A stretch of DNA of 64,000 nucleotides from Amphiura filiformis (Eukaryota > Echinodermata > Ophiuroidea > Amphilepidida > Amphiuridae). The translations under genes and the position numbers were made by a program. A model generated the notes under the pieces. It ran no database searches. It was not told the origin of the DNA and saw only the letters and a list, made by a program, of their open reading frames with translations. Below, piece after piece: positions 48,133 to 58,398 of this stretch (position 1 is its first letter; each line of letters opens with the position of its first letter). The stretch is from contig NW_027305499.1 in assembly GCF_039555335.1 (NCBI RefSeq), positions 558,001 to 622,000 of the forward strand, written 5' to 3'.

Positions 48133-48378
48133 CAACACTACGTTGGCCCAACGTTGGTCAAACGTGAGCGAACCGACCTTACTACGTTGGGCCAACGTTG
48201 GTTTTTTGACGTTGGGCCAACGTGGATTTGGCCAGGCCGCCAACCTCTGCAACGTTGGGCCAATGTCGGCCCAACTTTGACCCAACCTCAATACAAATGT
48301 AATTTGCGACGTTGGGCCAACGTCAAATCTTTGATGTTGGGCCAACGTTATTTGGCCAACGTTGAGCCAACATTGACA
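48133..48378. repeat. CCAACGTTGG palindrome array, block 1
   Basis: About ten occurrences of 'acgttgg(g/c)ccaacgt' and variants, irregularly spaced. The palindrome reads almost the same on both strands, which explains the mirrored frames here; neither frame is a gene. Confidence 0.9.
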
Positions 48379-48525
48379 AACAAGCCCAATGAGAAAAAAT
48401 AAACGAATAAAATTGGTTACTTGTGTATACTGTGCTTACTTTAAGTCTTAAATTACCTGGCTCTCTATTTTACAACGAAGACAAATTAACTACCTTAATT
48501 TTACACAAGTCACTTACCTTAGTAC

Positions 48526-48597
48526 CTACCGGGATTCGAACCAGGGACCTTCTGTTTATAAGCCTGATGCTCTACCAATTGAGCTAACTGGGATTAC
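48526..48597 (-). tRNA. tRNA pseudogene / SINE head, Ile-TAT-like
   Basis: On the minus strand a perfect GCTC/GAGC D stem ('GTTAGCTCAATTGGTAGAGC'), a CTTATAA anticodon-loop-like heptamer, and a T arm 'CCTGGTTCGAATCCCGG' with one mispair. The anticodon stem and the 7-bp acceptor stem do not pair, so it is unlikely to be a working gene. Confidence 0.5.
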
Positions 48598-48829
48598 ATA
48601 GTTCAGCAAGTGTTTTAAGTTAATATAAGCTATATTTTCATGACTAAACCTGCCAAAGTGCATCTTTTAGGGATATTGATCAAATTTACTGTGAATATTG
48701 ATGACATTAATTTGCTATAAATGTTGATTTAAGAAAAAAAAGTAATATAAAAATATAATTCTTACTGTTGATTTAATTCCTAGCAATATTGTTCTTATTA
48801 TAATTACATACCTAGTATGGTATAAGCAT
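48598..48829. other. spacer
   Basis: Non-coding, between the tRNA-like sequence and the microsatellite. Confidence 0.4.
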
Positions 48830-48914
48830 TATCATTATTATCATCATCATTATTATTTAATATCATTATCATTATTATTCATAAGGCCTATTATTATTAT
48901 TATTGTTATTGTTA

Positions 48915-48997
<83 letters not shown>
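48830..48997. repeat. compound (TTA)n/(TCA)n/(TTG)n microsatellite
   Basis: A long TTA run (about 48919-48997) preceded by mixed TCA, TTA and TTG triplets. It lies between the two CCAACGTTGG arrays. Confidence 0.95.
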
Positions 48998-49129
48998 TGA
49001 TATTATTATTAGTTTATCTAGTGGGCTTTTATAGTCTTTATTTAATGTCACTCTTTAATACGCCTTAGTAATAAAAAGAAAATAATTATAAACATGACCA
49101 TTTCCATGACTTGAACAACAGCTTATACC

Positions 49130-49710
49130 ATCGTTGGTCCAATGTTGGGATTCCAGCCGTTTGTGCGACGACATTGGCCCAACCTCCACGTAACAACCGT
49201 CATTTTACGACTGGCTGGCTACGTTGGTGCAACGTTGGCATACCGACTATCATTTTAAGGTTGGCACAACAACGTTGGCCCATCCTCGGCGTACCGACCG
49301 TCATTTTAAGGTTGGCTTGCTATGTTGGCTCGACGTTGGCATACCGACCATCATTTAAGGTTGGCACAACAACGTTGGCCCAACGTTGACATACCGACCG
49401 TCATTTTAAGGTTGGCTGGCTACGTTGGCTCGACGTTGGCATACTGACCATCATTTAAGGTTGGCACAACAACGTTGGCCCAACGTTGGCATGCCGACCG
49501 TCATTTTAAGGTTGGCTGGCTACGTTGGCTTGACGTTGGCATACCGACCATAATATAAGGTTGGCATAACAACGTTGACCCAACGTTGACCTGACGTTCC
49601 CATACCAACCATGACTAAAGGTTGGCATGTCAATGTTGGTCCAACGTTGGCTTGGCGTCGGCTTACCAACCGCGACCATGCCGACCATTGCCAACGTTGG
49701 GCCAACGTTG
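49130..49710. repeat. dimeric minisatellite, 100-bp period, CCAACGTTGG core
   Basis: The word 'ttggcacaacaacgttg' (or its 'ttggcataac' variant) starts at 49261, 49361, 49461 and 49561, an exact 100-bp step. Each 100-bp unit holds two related halves of about 50 bp, one ending 'gaccgtcattttaaggttgg' and the other 'gaccatcatttaaggttgg'. Edge units are more diverged. Frames through the array are repeat artefacts. Confidence 0.95.
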
Positions 49711-50074
49711 TCTTGCTAAGGTTATATCCAAATCGTGAGAGCGAAGGCCATCGATTGTTAATAGCTACCGAATAATAGTTTTTACTAAAACAGGGGCCCA
49801 CATAATTAGATGATGATGGAGGACATCATTAACCTTAAAAGAAAAAAAAATAATATTGAAAAATAACCAGCAACGGCAAATCTACAAAATAACACGAACA
49901 AACAAACAAGTATGTTTAACGATGGTTATTGACATAAAAATATATACTGACGTTCCGTACAAAAGTACTTTATCAAAGTGAGAAAAATAGACATCGTTGA
50001 ACACCACCAAATAGTTCAATCTACTTTTTACTTTATGCGATGTCACGTGGGAATCCTAACTTTTATAAACAAGT
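49711..50074. other. non-coding sequence, nothing recognised
   Basis: Spacer before the third copy of the A/B sequence. Confidence 0.4.
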
Positions 50075-51273
50075 ATGTTGTCGTATCTTTTTTGTATTGT
50101 AAAAAAGTGTTTAATGTACCTGTGGCAATTTGAAACATGAAAGTGACAGATGTGACGGTTTATTTAGTTTCATTTCCATAGTTAGGATATGTCAATCTTT
50201 TTATGCGATTATCATTGCACGGAGTGTGACATTTGGGAGATTGATTTTGCTTGTTTTAGTCATTACGTCACAAACAAATGTGTTCATTGGTTTGGTAGTC
50301 CTCCGTTTGCTACACAATGTAAACCGTTTCCCTAACCATAAACCTATAGATAATCCTGTCTTTGTTTTTGATTGACTCAAGAGATGATTATTGTGTCGAA
50401 CAAACGCATACAACTCCTTTATTAGGGCTGATTCCCTCAATGTGTATTAAGATTTTTTTTTAAGTTATCAGTGATTCCTAGATGTCTGTGATGTTCCATT
50501 TGAGAGATGTCCGATATTATAAATCATGCATAAAAGGGTCTTTCATTAGGACGAATGTAAATTGGTTATTGTGTGTAGCATTACATATTACATTAATGAA
50601 TACCTATTTTTTTTCCATACAGAGCAACAACTTTAATCTAGAATGATAACAGCATGTCACGAAACTAGACTTCTTGTGAAAACAACGCACGAGCTGTTTT
50701 GACGCATGGCCGCATTTTTTTACAATACTACCCCTCTCCAGTGCTTAAAAATCAAAACATCTTGCTTGAATATTATGAAACAAAACCTAAAAATAAAGGA
50801 AGTCATCGGTATGAGTATAAGTATGTGTGACTTACTGGAATCACTATGAACCACAATGGCTTCATCCCAATGGCATAGTTCAATAACCTCAATTAAACAA
50901 TCATAGTGCAAAATTTGACCTCAGGTTGTAGAGTATGAGTTTTGGTACCCACATTTTCAAAGTTCATTCAATGAATGTACAAATGTATTGGGGTTAAAGA
51001 ACTGTGCCCCTGATAGATGAGCATGTTGTGGATCCTAGTGAATACAGCATTGAGATGGGAGTAGATTTAACATTTTTCCCAAAATTGATTCGATTAATCT
51101 AATTAAAGCCATTGCCATGGTAACAACCCAAATTTGGTTTGACATGTTACGGTTATATCAAAGGTGTTTAGGTTAGATAACTGTCAAATAAAATGAAGGT
51201 ACGTGGGTTAAAAACAGACACATGAACCGTAACTAACACCTGCGGTATGGTGTTGTTGCGACAGCCAAGAGTA
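50075..51273. repeat. diverged third copy of the A/B unit (C)
   Basis: Follows A/B order with gaps: 'gaaagtgacag.tgtgacggttta' (50142), 'agagcaacaa.tt..atctagaatgata' (50623), 'ttgccatgg.aacaaccc' (51112) and 'gtacgtgggttaaaa' (51199). It is interrupted by the CACTA-like MITE and then at 51274 by the 2.1-kb element, after which 'tattgaaaacca' resumes at 53383. Confidence 0.7.
50842..51040. mobile_element. CACTA-like MITE, 199 bp, 3-bp TSD, copy 2
   Basis: Ends CACTATGAACCACAA and, inverted, CACTAGGATCCACAA. AAT lies on both sides (50839-50841 and 51041-51043). Copy D at 54284 has 'cttactggaatatag' without the insert. Same orientation and length as the 11225 copy. Confidence 0.85.
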
Positions 51274-53382
51274 TATGGTCAATTCCAGCGAAAGCGGGAC
51301 AAAATTCTCTCTATGTTAACTTTCCACTTTAAAATGTCATTAATAAAGGAAATCACGTTATTGATGGAGCATATCATGTCACATGTGCTCTCTTTGTGCA
51401 TATAGGCCTTTACTAGCAAGTCATACCAGGGGACAAGTTATGATAGCTTAAATGAATTGGCGTTACCCACGAATTCAAAGATAAAGCACCATATATGTCA
51501 TTGAATGTCCTTCAATCAAAATGAAATTATTACCGTTATAAAGACGTTTGCATGATCTCTCATCATATGTAAAACGATTGAATTCCACCAATGTTTGTGG
51601 ACTCTAGAGGCCATTAAGTCAATTTGGCTAATAATTTTGTTACCCGCGTATCAAAAATAAAATGATCGTTCTGAAAAATGTTAAGTGAATATGCCATAAA
51701 TGACTATATCATGAAACGAAGTTTCGTTCTATAATTCTGAGGTCCAAGTGATTATTTTATGCAAATACGTTTTACCCATAAAATTCCATAAAATCAAATT
51801 TGACGTTACCCACGTATCAACCGTTACCCACGAGTCCAGCAAATATAATTGCCATAACTTAAATTAACATTTAATGACTTTGGACACTGAATTTAGTTTG
51901 ACAAGCGCTTAAAATTGTAAATCGTAAAAATACGTTCACCGCTTTAAAAAAGAATCTACGACGGTTTAAACTTTTGTTACCCACGAATCCCGAATAGATG
52001 CTAACCTTGAAATAAGGCGATTGTTTATTTTAAGTTTAAATCAGCACATATTCAAGCCATGGGTATGCTATAATTTTGACAGTACTTACAGTTTATACAC
52101 CTAAGAAACGCAAACCCCAAACGGTACTATAGCACTTATAGCTTTACCCACGAATTCGGCGTTACCCACGAATCCAAGGATTTACTCGTAAATTATATGT
52201 TTCTTATGCATCTTAACATTTTGAAAACATGCGAAATAGGTTCCAAAACAGTCCTGTTTAATAGCGTCCTCTTGAAGGTATACTGAAGCTGCATCATGAA
52301 GTTTTGATTGATTATCCTAAATTACCATTTTTTGGGTAAATGCAATTGGTTAGAGAAACGGGAATCATTGAAACACAATGGAGGAATAACCGCGTGGTGG
52401 TTTCCAACCTTCTGTAATATTTTCTATTTTGCCGCTTACCAATACATACCTTCAAATATGTGTTACCCACGAACATTTTGGTTACCCACGAATCCCTACT
52501 TAAATTATAGTTAACAATGTATTGATAGTGTTTTAGTTCATAGGAACTGTCAAACACGAGTTAATAGAATATTGCTGCATGAAAATATGGAATGATTTTA
52601 CTAAAATAATAATATAAAACTGTTTGCTCTGTCTATTTGAATTTGACAACTTCATTATTCTCAAAATTTTTATACCCAAAATGCCATAATGATCCATTCT
52701 AAATATTCCATGTAGTCTGTATTTTGATTAAAATTCATTTTAGTGCCATTGCAGCCTGAATTATTGACATACGGAAAAGTATTTTTATTTTTATTAAAAA
52801 AATTAATAGGAATTGCTATTTTCCAGACGCTGTTACCCACGAATCCATCCGAGATCCTCATCCTGCGACGAGATACAAAATCTAACTTTATATTTATATG
52901 AAGCATTTATTCTAATCTTTCGAAATAATACAGTAATGTTAAATGACAGCCACTTTGGAAAGAGTTCAAAGAATTGACACAATCTTAACTGTACACCTGG
53001 TTCTTTCTTAAAATTTGTAATAACCAAAATATTTCTTTGTAGATATATGTAATAAAATTCTATTTTACGTTCAAAGTCTTCACCGATTTCTAGTGTATAT
53101 GAGTCACACATAAAATATTGAAAGATATTAAAGAAAGTGAAATTTTATGGCGTTCAACAGGTGAAAAATGCTTGAATTCGTGGGTAACATGCATATGCGC
53201 ATTGAACACTTTATTTGGTCTAGCAAGAAAAGTTATTTTTCAATCCGATGGCACTTCCACCTGATGATTCACTAGACATGATCGTCTCATTTGATAAGTC
53301 TAGAATTGAAAAGGTAAACATTTTCAAAATGGCCACCAGAGAGAATTTTGGCCCGCTTTGGCTGGAATTGACCATATATTGA
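51274..53382. mobile_element. 2.1-kb TIR element with interspersed GTTACCCACGAATCC motif
   Basis: Ends are TATGGTCAATTCCAGC plus 'aaagcggg.caaaattctctc', inverted at the right end ('gagagaattttgg' to 'gctggaattgaccata'). It splits the C copy of the A/B unit at a point where A (26278), B (32770) and D (54430) read 'agagta(a)atattgaaaacc' with no insert. The interior is AT-rich and non-coding but holds the motif GTTACCCACGAATCC or close variants at 51462, 51640, 51805, 51823, 51976, 52143, 52161, 52462, 52481 and 52832 on the plus strand, and at 53174 on the minus strand. No transposase frame was recognised. I do not know this family. Confidence 0.85.
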
Positions 53383-53675
53383 AAACCAATGGCTCCCCCT
53401 CCCAGGTATAATGACAAGCAAACAAAACTTATTACAAATACAAATGATGCTGGGAATCGTACATAAAAACTCTCAGGCAAAACTATGGCTTCCTGGGATA
53501 TAGCTTAAAAAACAAGAAAGCCCGGACAAACCAGAAACAAAGCAAATGACACAATTTATCATATGAATAAGAATAATGCTGTCAACCTTAAACATTTTGT
53601 TTAAATAAAACCATTTTGTTTGAATATTTTAAAACAAGAACTAAAAATCAAGACGTCATTGGTATGAGCATGAGT
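53383..53675. other. spacer, remainder of copy C
   Basis: Starts 'tattgaaaacca' as in A/B and then diverges. Nothing else recognised. Confidence 0.4.
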
Positions 53676-54272
53676 ATATGTGACCCGGCAGCACAAACGA
53701 GCCGTAAATTCTCTAAATTGTATTCTGTGTTACGGTGTAAAATGTGTACGAAGGTCATATTCATCGGTAACTTAAGCGGGCCCGATATCCGTCTCATTTC
53801 GATAGCCAAAAACTAATCAATAATCCTATTGTTGAAGTGGATAATAAGCTTCTACCTGAAATGGCTATAGAACTTTTAATAGCTCTGGTCTTTGTTTGCT
53901 TATATTGCTAAATCCTGTTCAAGTGGTGGGTTACCAGGCATTGTATTCTGTACAGGTATGCATAACCAACAATTAACAATGAGAGAACTTTCTTAAACCT
54001 TGTTGACTTAGGGATGATTTGAAATGACCGCCAATTATGACTGTTTGATATTTATTGCTAACAATGTGGAAAAAGAGACACATGTAAAAACGTAAAAGCT
54101 ATAATTTTGTTGAAGGAGCAAAGTTTAACAAACCATAACCCCGCTTCTGGATATCGTTTGAAGTCAAATGATATACCATTTTTAAGTTTATGATGTTTAT
54201 TTTTAAACACGAAATAAAACAAAATTGACCGGGGAGGAATTTACGGCTCATTCGCCGTGGACGGTCACATAT
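53676..54272 (+). mobile_element. 'GAGCCGTAAA' TIR element, copy 3
   Basis: Ends ATATGTGACC.. and its complement 'ggtcacatat', with 'gagccgtaaatt' inside both. Interior shared with 13690-14068 and 42755-43340. 597 bp, non-coding. Confidence 0.75.
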
Positions 54273-54283
54273 GTGTGACTTAC

Positions 54284-54720
54284 TGGAATATAGTAGCATG
54301 AAGATCCCTGCGAGATGGAAGCGATCTTAACATTTTTCCTAAAATTGATTTGATTAATCTAATTAAAACCATTGCCATGGTAACAACCAATATTTGGTGT
54401 GACATGTTACGGTTATATGGTGTTTTTCAACAGTTAAGAGTAAATATTGAAAACCAACACGTATTGCAAAGCTGTCTGCTACAATCATGATAATATTGAA
54501 CAAAAATTACAGAATCTGTGTTCACATGGGAGAAGGTATCTGATAACGTTATCAGGAATTAACTGAACTCGAATTAACATGGATTAACTAAAGTTTTTAG
54601 GAATTATCTATACTCATGAGATTTATGTTTTCTCTCTGTTGTCGCTTCAATGCGTATTTACGGCTGTACTTCTTGAGGTGAACTTGCTTTGCCTTTCGTA
54701 GTTTACTCGATGTACTTTAT
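54284..54720. repeat. diverged fourth copy of part of the A/B unit (D)
   Basis: Matches 26060-26580 and 32550-33060 ('gacatgttacggttatat', 'agagtaaatattgaaaacca', 'aattacagaatc.gtgttcaca', 'tgttgtcgctt'). It shows the uninserted state for both the CACTA-like MITE and the 2.1-kb element of copy C. Confidence 0.75.
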
Positions 54721-55170
54721 TGTAATTAGCTCAAAATTTTCGATAAATATAAGTTAATCATGAAAAGGTTTAAACAAATCTAGACTTTATTTCCAAAAGG
54801 TGAAGATATTTTTCACTGTATGAACACAGTGATAATGTATTATCTGATTTCCTTTGGGTGTTTTAGTGTAATTTCTCACCATAATCAAATCTGCGTATAC
54901 ATCGTTTTTCCCTCTAGATATGCTTTCAGATTCTTTATGTCATAGTAAACTATGAGTAAATAAAAATCTTCTATGTAGAGTATTGAAATTTACTCCAGTA
55001 GAGGTAAGAATGTCCATATTTCATTCGTGTTATTAATGTCAAATGTTACCAGTTCCAGCAAAATTTACTTTAAATCGGCCTAATAATTCTGAGAAATATA
55101 CAAATGAAGCTTGAAAATATAGAAAAATATAAAAGAAAATATTGGCTATATTCATCGTAACTTAAAAACC
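54721..55170. other. non-coding sequence, nothing recognised
   Basis: Spacer before the third Penelope fragment. Confidence 0.4.
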
Positions 55171-55369
55171 AATCTTGCAATTTTCAAAATCAAGATATCA
55201 TAAATTCACCGTGGAAGATGAAAATGATAACCGTATTCCCATGATGGACACCATGATCACCAGGAATCCAAACTGCTCGATCTTTGTCCTTCAGCATTCG
55301 GATTCCACAATGCACCAACAGTTGGAACATAAACTCGGTATAATAAGAACATTAACCACGTACGCCCCA

Positions 55370-55736
55370 TTAAGGGGGTACTACACCCTTCAATGAATTT
55401 GTGACTATTTTTGCATTTTTCTCAAAAACTAATATTACACTGGTAACAAAAGTTACGTATATTATAGGGCAAGGAATCCAATTACTGAACTGGAATTTCA
55501 GTGACCCAAGACAAGCGGTTCGATACTTATGATAGAAAATGAGGTACCGCTAGGATGTACCTCATTTCCTATCATATTTACTGAACCGCTTTTCTTGAGT
55601 CACTGAAATTTCAGTGTAGTAATTGGATTCCTTGCCCCAATAATATACATAACTTTTGTTACCAGTGTGTTATTAATTTTTGAGAAAAATGCAAAAATAG
55701 TCATAAATTTACCACAGGGGTGTAGTACCCCCTTAA
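55370..55736. mobile_element. foldback MITE with TTAA flanks, copy 3
   Basis: TTAA at 55370-55373 and 55733-55736; same family as 12114 and 38591. It lies between the thumb and the linker of the Penelope element. Removing it and one TTAA rejoins the two regions in the expected protein order, though in different frames. Confidence 0.85.
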
Positions 55737-55950
55737 TACCATTCGCAGTATGCTAGTTGCTCCAAACGACGAACGCAAGAAAGAAGATCGACCAGGTGCA
55801 ATATATATAGCTTCAGGTGTTCGAACTGCCCTCCCAACTATGTTGGCGAAACCGCTCACTCCCTACGATCTAAACTCAATGAACACAAAGGAAACACCTC
55901 CCCTGTAGGTGCCTGTAGGCGCCAACAAAAACATAGTAAATGGTTCGAAA

Positions 55951-56232
55951 GAAGCGATGACCCAAGCCACATAACCGGACCATATGAAGGACCTTGGAAG
56001 GCACCATCTGCTACATGTCTATCGACCGCTCATCAGGTCACGTGTTTCGGGTCCTCGATAACAACTGAATCATCTCTCAGAATGTTAAAATTATAACAAA
56101 TGGTTCGAAATATTCGATACACACCCAATCCACGTAACCGGACCTAAGTAAGGACCAGGGAAGACACCATCTGGTAGACGTCTATCGGCCGCCCATCAGG
56201 TCATCTGATTCGGGTCCTCGGTAATAACTGGA
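55951..56232 (+). repeat. tandem duplication of the Penelope 3' tail
   Basis: 'aatggttcgaa', 'ataaccggacc', 'aagacaccatctg' or 'aaggcaccatctg', 'gtctatcg.ccgc.catcaggtca' and 'cgggtcctcg.taa.aactg' occur at 55951-56070 and again at 56099-56232. A third, inverted piece is at 56980-57040. Confidence 0.8.
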
Positions 56233-56317
56233 GAAGAGTTTCACGGATGTGACTTGACAATAAAAACTTAGCTTGTATGAATTAGTTGAACTTACCTGTA
56301 ATCATAATCTAGGTATC

Positions 56318-56575
56318 ATTAAGGCACCATATCTTATTTAGTCCTATAGCACGGTTGGTGTCCGGTTAAGTACCGATGACTCTTTGTTTTCATACCCTGG
56401 TATATAATCAATTGTACCAAGCATAATAATTAACATTTGCATAGTGTTATCGTTTTTCATTTGAATAAAAAATTAAAGCACTATGCAAATGTTCAAGGTA
56501 CGATAGAAAGAGCCATCGGTACCTTTTGGGGTACCGATAGTGCTATAGGACTAAATTAGATGTTGTGCCTAAGGC
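56318..56575. mobile_element. palindromic MITE within the Penelope 3' region
   Basis: Arms share, inverted, 'taaggcac', 'atttagtcctatagcac' and 'gtaccgatg.ctctttc'. The centre includes an inner inverted pair 'catttgcatagtg' / 'cactatgcaaatg'. TA borders are plausible. Non-coding. Confidence 0.7.
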
Positions 56576-56979
56576 TAATATTTTTTACAAATTTTTCAAT
56601 CTCACGTTTTTGACAAATAAGGTGTATTTCGCTGTAACAGGTCACATATAATATGGTTAAGATGGCACATTTGTGCCATAAAGTTTTGGGTTGTTTTTTT
56701 ATGAGAAGATGCGATCAAACTGGTTACAGCAACCAAACAAGAAATCAAGAAAACAAGATTCAAAAAACAAATTCTAAAACTAAACCCCGTTGTGCAAGTG
56801 TCATCAAAATGGATATAAGTCCATGCTTGGAAATTGTAATTAAAATATAGTGATAAAAGAAAGTGAACATCACTATCTTGCTGATGGCCTGTGGGTAATC
56901 ATTCGAACCGGTTCTTACAAGAAACATACGCTATAAACAATTGCTCGAGTCACGTCCGTAAAACTCTTCTTCAGTTGTT

Positions 56980-57040
56980 ATCGAGGACCCGAAACACGTG
57001 ACCTGATGAGCGGTCGATCGACGTCTGGCAGTATTATGTG
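56980..57040 (-). repeat. inverted copy of the Penelope 3' tail
   Basis: Complement of the tail at 56020-56070 and 56200-56250: 'gttatcgaggacccgaaac' and 'cacgtgacctgatgagcgg'. It faces the plus-strand copies across about 700 bp, an inverted terminal arrangement as in the 9.5 kb fragment. Confidence 0.75.
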
Positions 57041-57802
57041 CAAATGACAACTGACCAATGAGAGGAAATGCTTATTTTCAGAAAAACTGCAATCCCTTTC
57101 ATTTTAGTCAAATTAGTAATCGCTCGTTACAGATGATGAAACTATGAAGCTTATCTAGTGTCATATTTGAATAATACCATAATTGAGAACAAAATAATGT
57201 ACCCCTAGAATGTAGATATACTTCAATGTTCCATAGCCAAAAAAAGAAAGTAGCGGATTTCATTAGAATAAAAACTTCTACTGTACTATTATTCTTAAAT
57301 ACTTGAGAAAGTTTCTGCCATCTCATTGGTTCTTAGCACAGTACAACATGTGCGGGTCGACGAGATACTCGTACGAGCTATTTGAACCAATCGGCGAGAA
57401 GTGCAACAATAAGGGACTGATCGATTGAAGGTAATTCCTTATAAAATGTAGGATTTAAATATATTTTGATTAAAATTTGGTATACTTATGATTTTTATTT
57501 GAATTGAAGTATTTAAGAATGACAACAAAGGTATTGTTTTTAGCCACTGTCGTTCATTTATCGTCTCATATAACACTGTGAATATCATTAGTTTTGACAT
57601 AAAACATTTTACTTAATTAGTTTAACGGTTTTTTCCTGCTAATTAGAGTTTGCTAGTAAATCATTTTGCGTTACTATTAAAAACAGTTTGACAAGATTTT
57701 GAAAAACTCGGAAAGAGTTAGCACGACGTTAAGAAGACAATGCGTATGCTTTGGAATTCATTTACCAACAGCGAGCTTCTTTTATTTTACTAAATTGCAT
57801 TT
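57041..57802. other. non-coding sequence, nothing recognised
   Basis: AT-rich. No supported feature. Confidence 0.4.
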
Positions 57803-58186
57803 GATAAGACATATGTAATTTACACCTTAATTGAATAGCATCTACTTCAAACCATTAAGGTTTCAAGGTCTATTTATGTTTAGATAGAAGTAACAAAATA
57901 ATATCATGAGCTGAAGCTTCGACTTCCTATCATTGAAACACGTTGATGCCTGCTACAGCCAAACAAAACATTATTTTGAGACCAAGCAAATCATTATTTT
58001 GATAAGACATGTGAAATTTACACCTTAATTGAATAGCATCTACTTCAAACCATTACGGTTTCAAATTAAGGTCTATTTATGTTTAGATAAAAGTAACAAA
58101 ATAATATCATGAGCTGAAGCTTAGACTACCTATCATTGAAACACGTTGATGCCTGCTACAACCAAGCGAAACATTATTTTGAGACC
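57803..58186. repeat. tandem duplication, period 198 bp
   Basis: Unit 1 57803-58000 and unit 2 58001-58186 share 'acaccttaattgaatagcat', 'atcatgagctgaagctt' and 'gaaacacgttgatgcctgct' with few differences. Neither unit encodes anything. Confidence 0.95.
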
Positions 58187-58398
58187 TAAGGTTATCAATG
58201 GGTTTCCGCTGTATGAAAACCTCTACTTTGATAGTGAAACGTATGGATGATGTGTGGATGATGCCACCAAACTGAATACATGTCTCTTGAAATAAAAAGG
58301 GAATAGGGGACATTTTTCATTAGCTAAGAAAAATATAATTCTGAGGTTATTAATCTGACTAAGATAGGTTGGTATCATATTGCAAAATAAATGCTTAT

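Larger units (their letters stand above)
55172..56290 (+). pseudogene. third Penelope-like element, RT thumb and GIY-YIG pieces
   Basis: Piece 1 (55172-55369) reads 'HKFTVEDENDNRIPMMDTMI' and 'HQQLEHKLGIIRTL', the region after the YVDD box and the thumb of Penelope reverse transcriptases. Piece 2 starts beyond a MITE at 55735 with 'NTIRSMLVAPNDERKKEDR' (linker) and, after a frameshift near 55805, 'CSNCPPNYVGETAHSLRSKL' followed by 'NEHKGNT', the GIY-YIG core with its conserved arginine and glutamate region. A tail 'SDDPSHITGPYEGPWKAPSA' follows and is then duplicated in tandem. Compared with the 26.7 kb element the domain spelling differs (CSNCPPNYVGET versus CKGCDKLYIGET), so it is a different Penelope lineage. 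The polymerase core upstream is absent and the copy is dead. Confidence 0.8.

Noticed and set aside
48049-48402. Frames of 82-98 codons through the CCAACGTTGG arrays
   Set aside because: They exist on both strands because the repeat is palindromic. The translations merely repeat the satellite words.
48526-48597. Functional tRNA-Ile(TAT) gene
   Set aside because: D and T arms are good, but the anticodon stem and the acceptor stem do not pair, so it is listed as pseudogene or SINE head only.
56985-57025. Hammerhead ribozyme, as reported for some Penelope elements, because CTGATGA and GAAAC occur close together
   Set aside because: The boxes are in the order GAAAC then CTGATGA with no GAAA after the CTGATGA box at the needed distance, and no convincing stem II. 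I could not build the three-way junction by eye.
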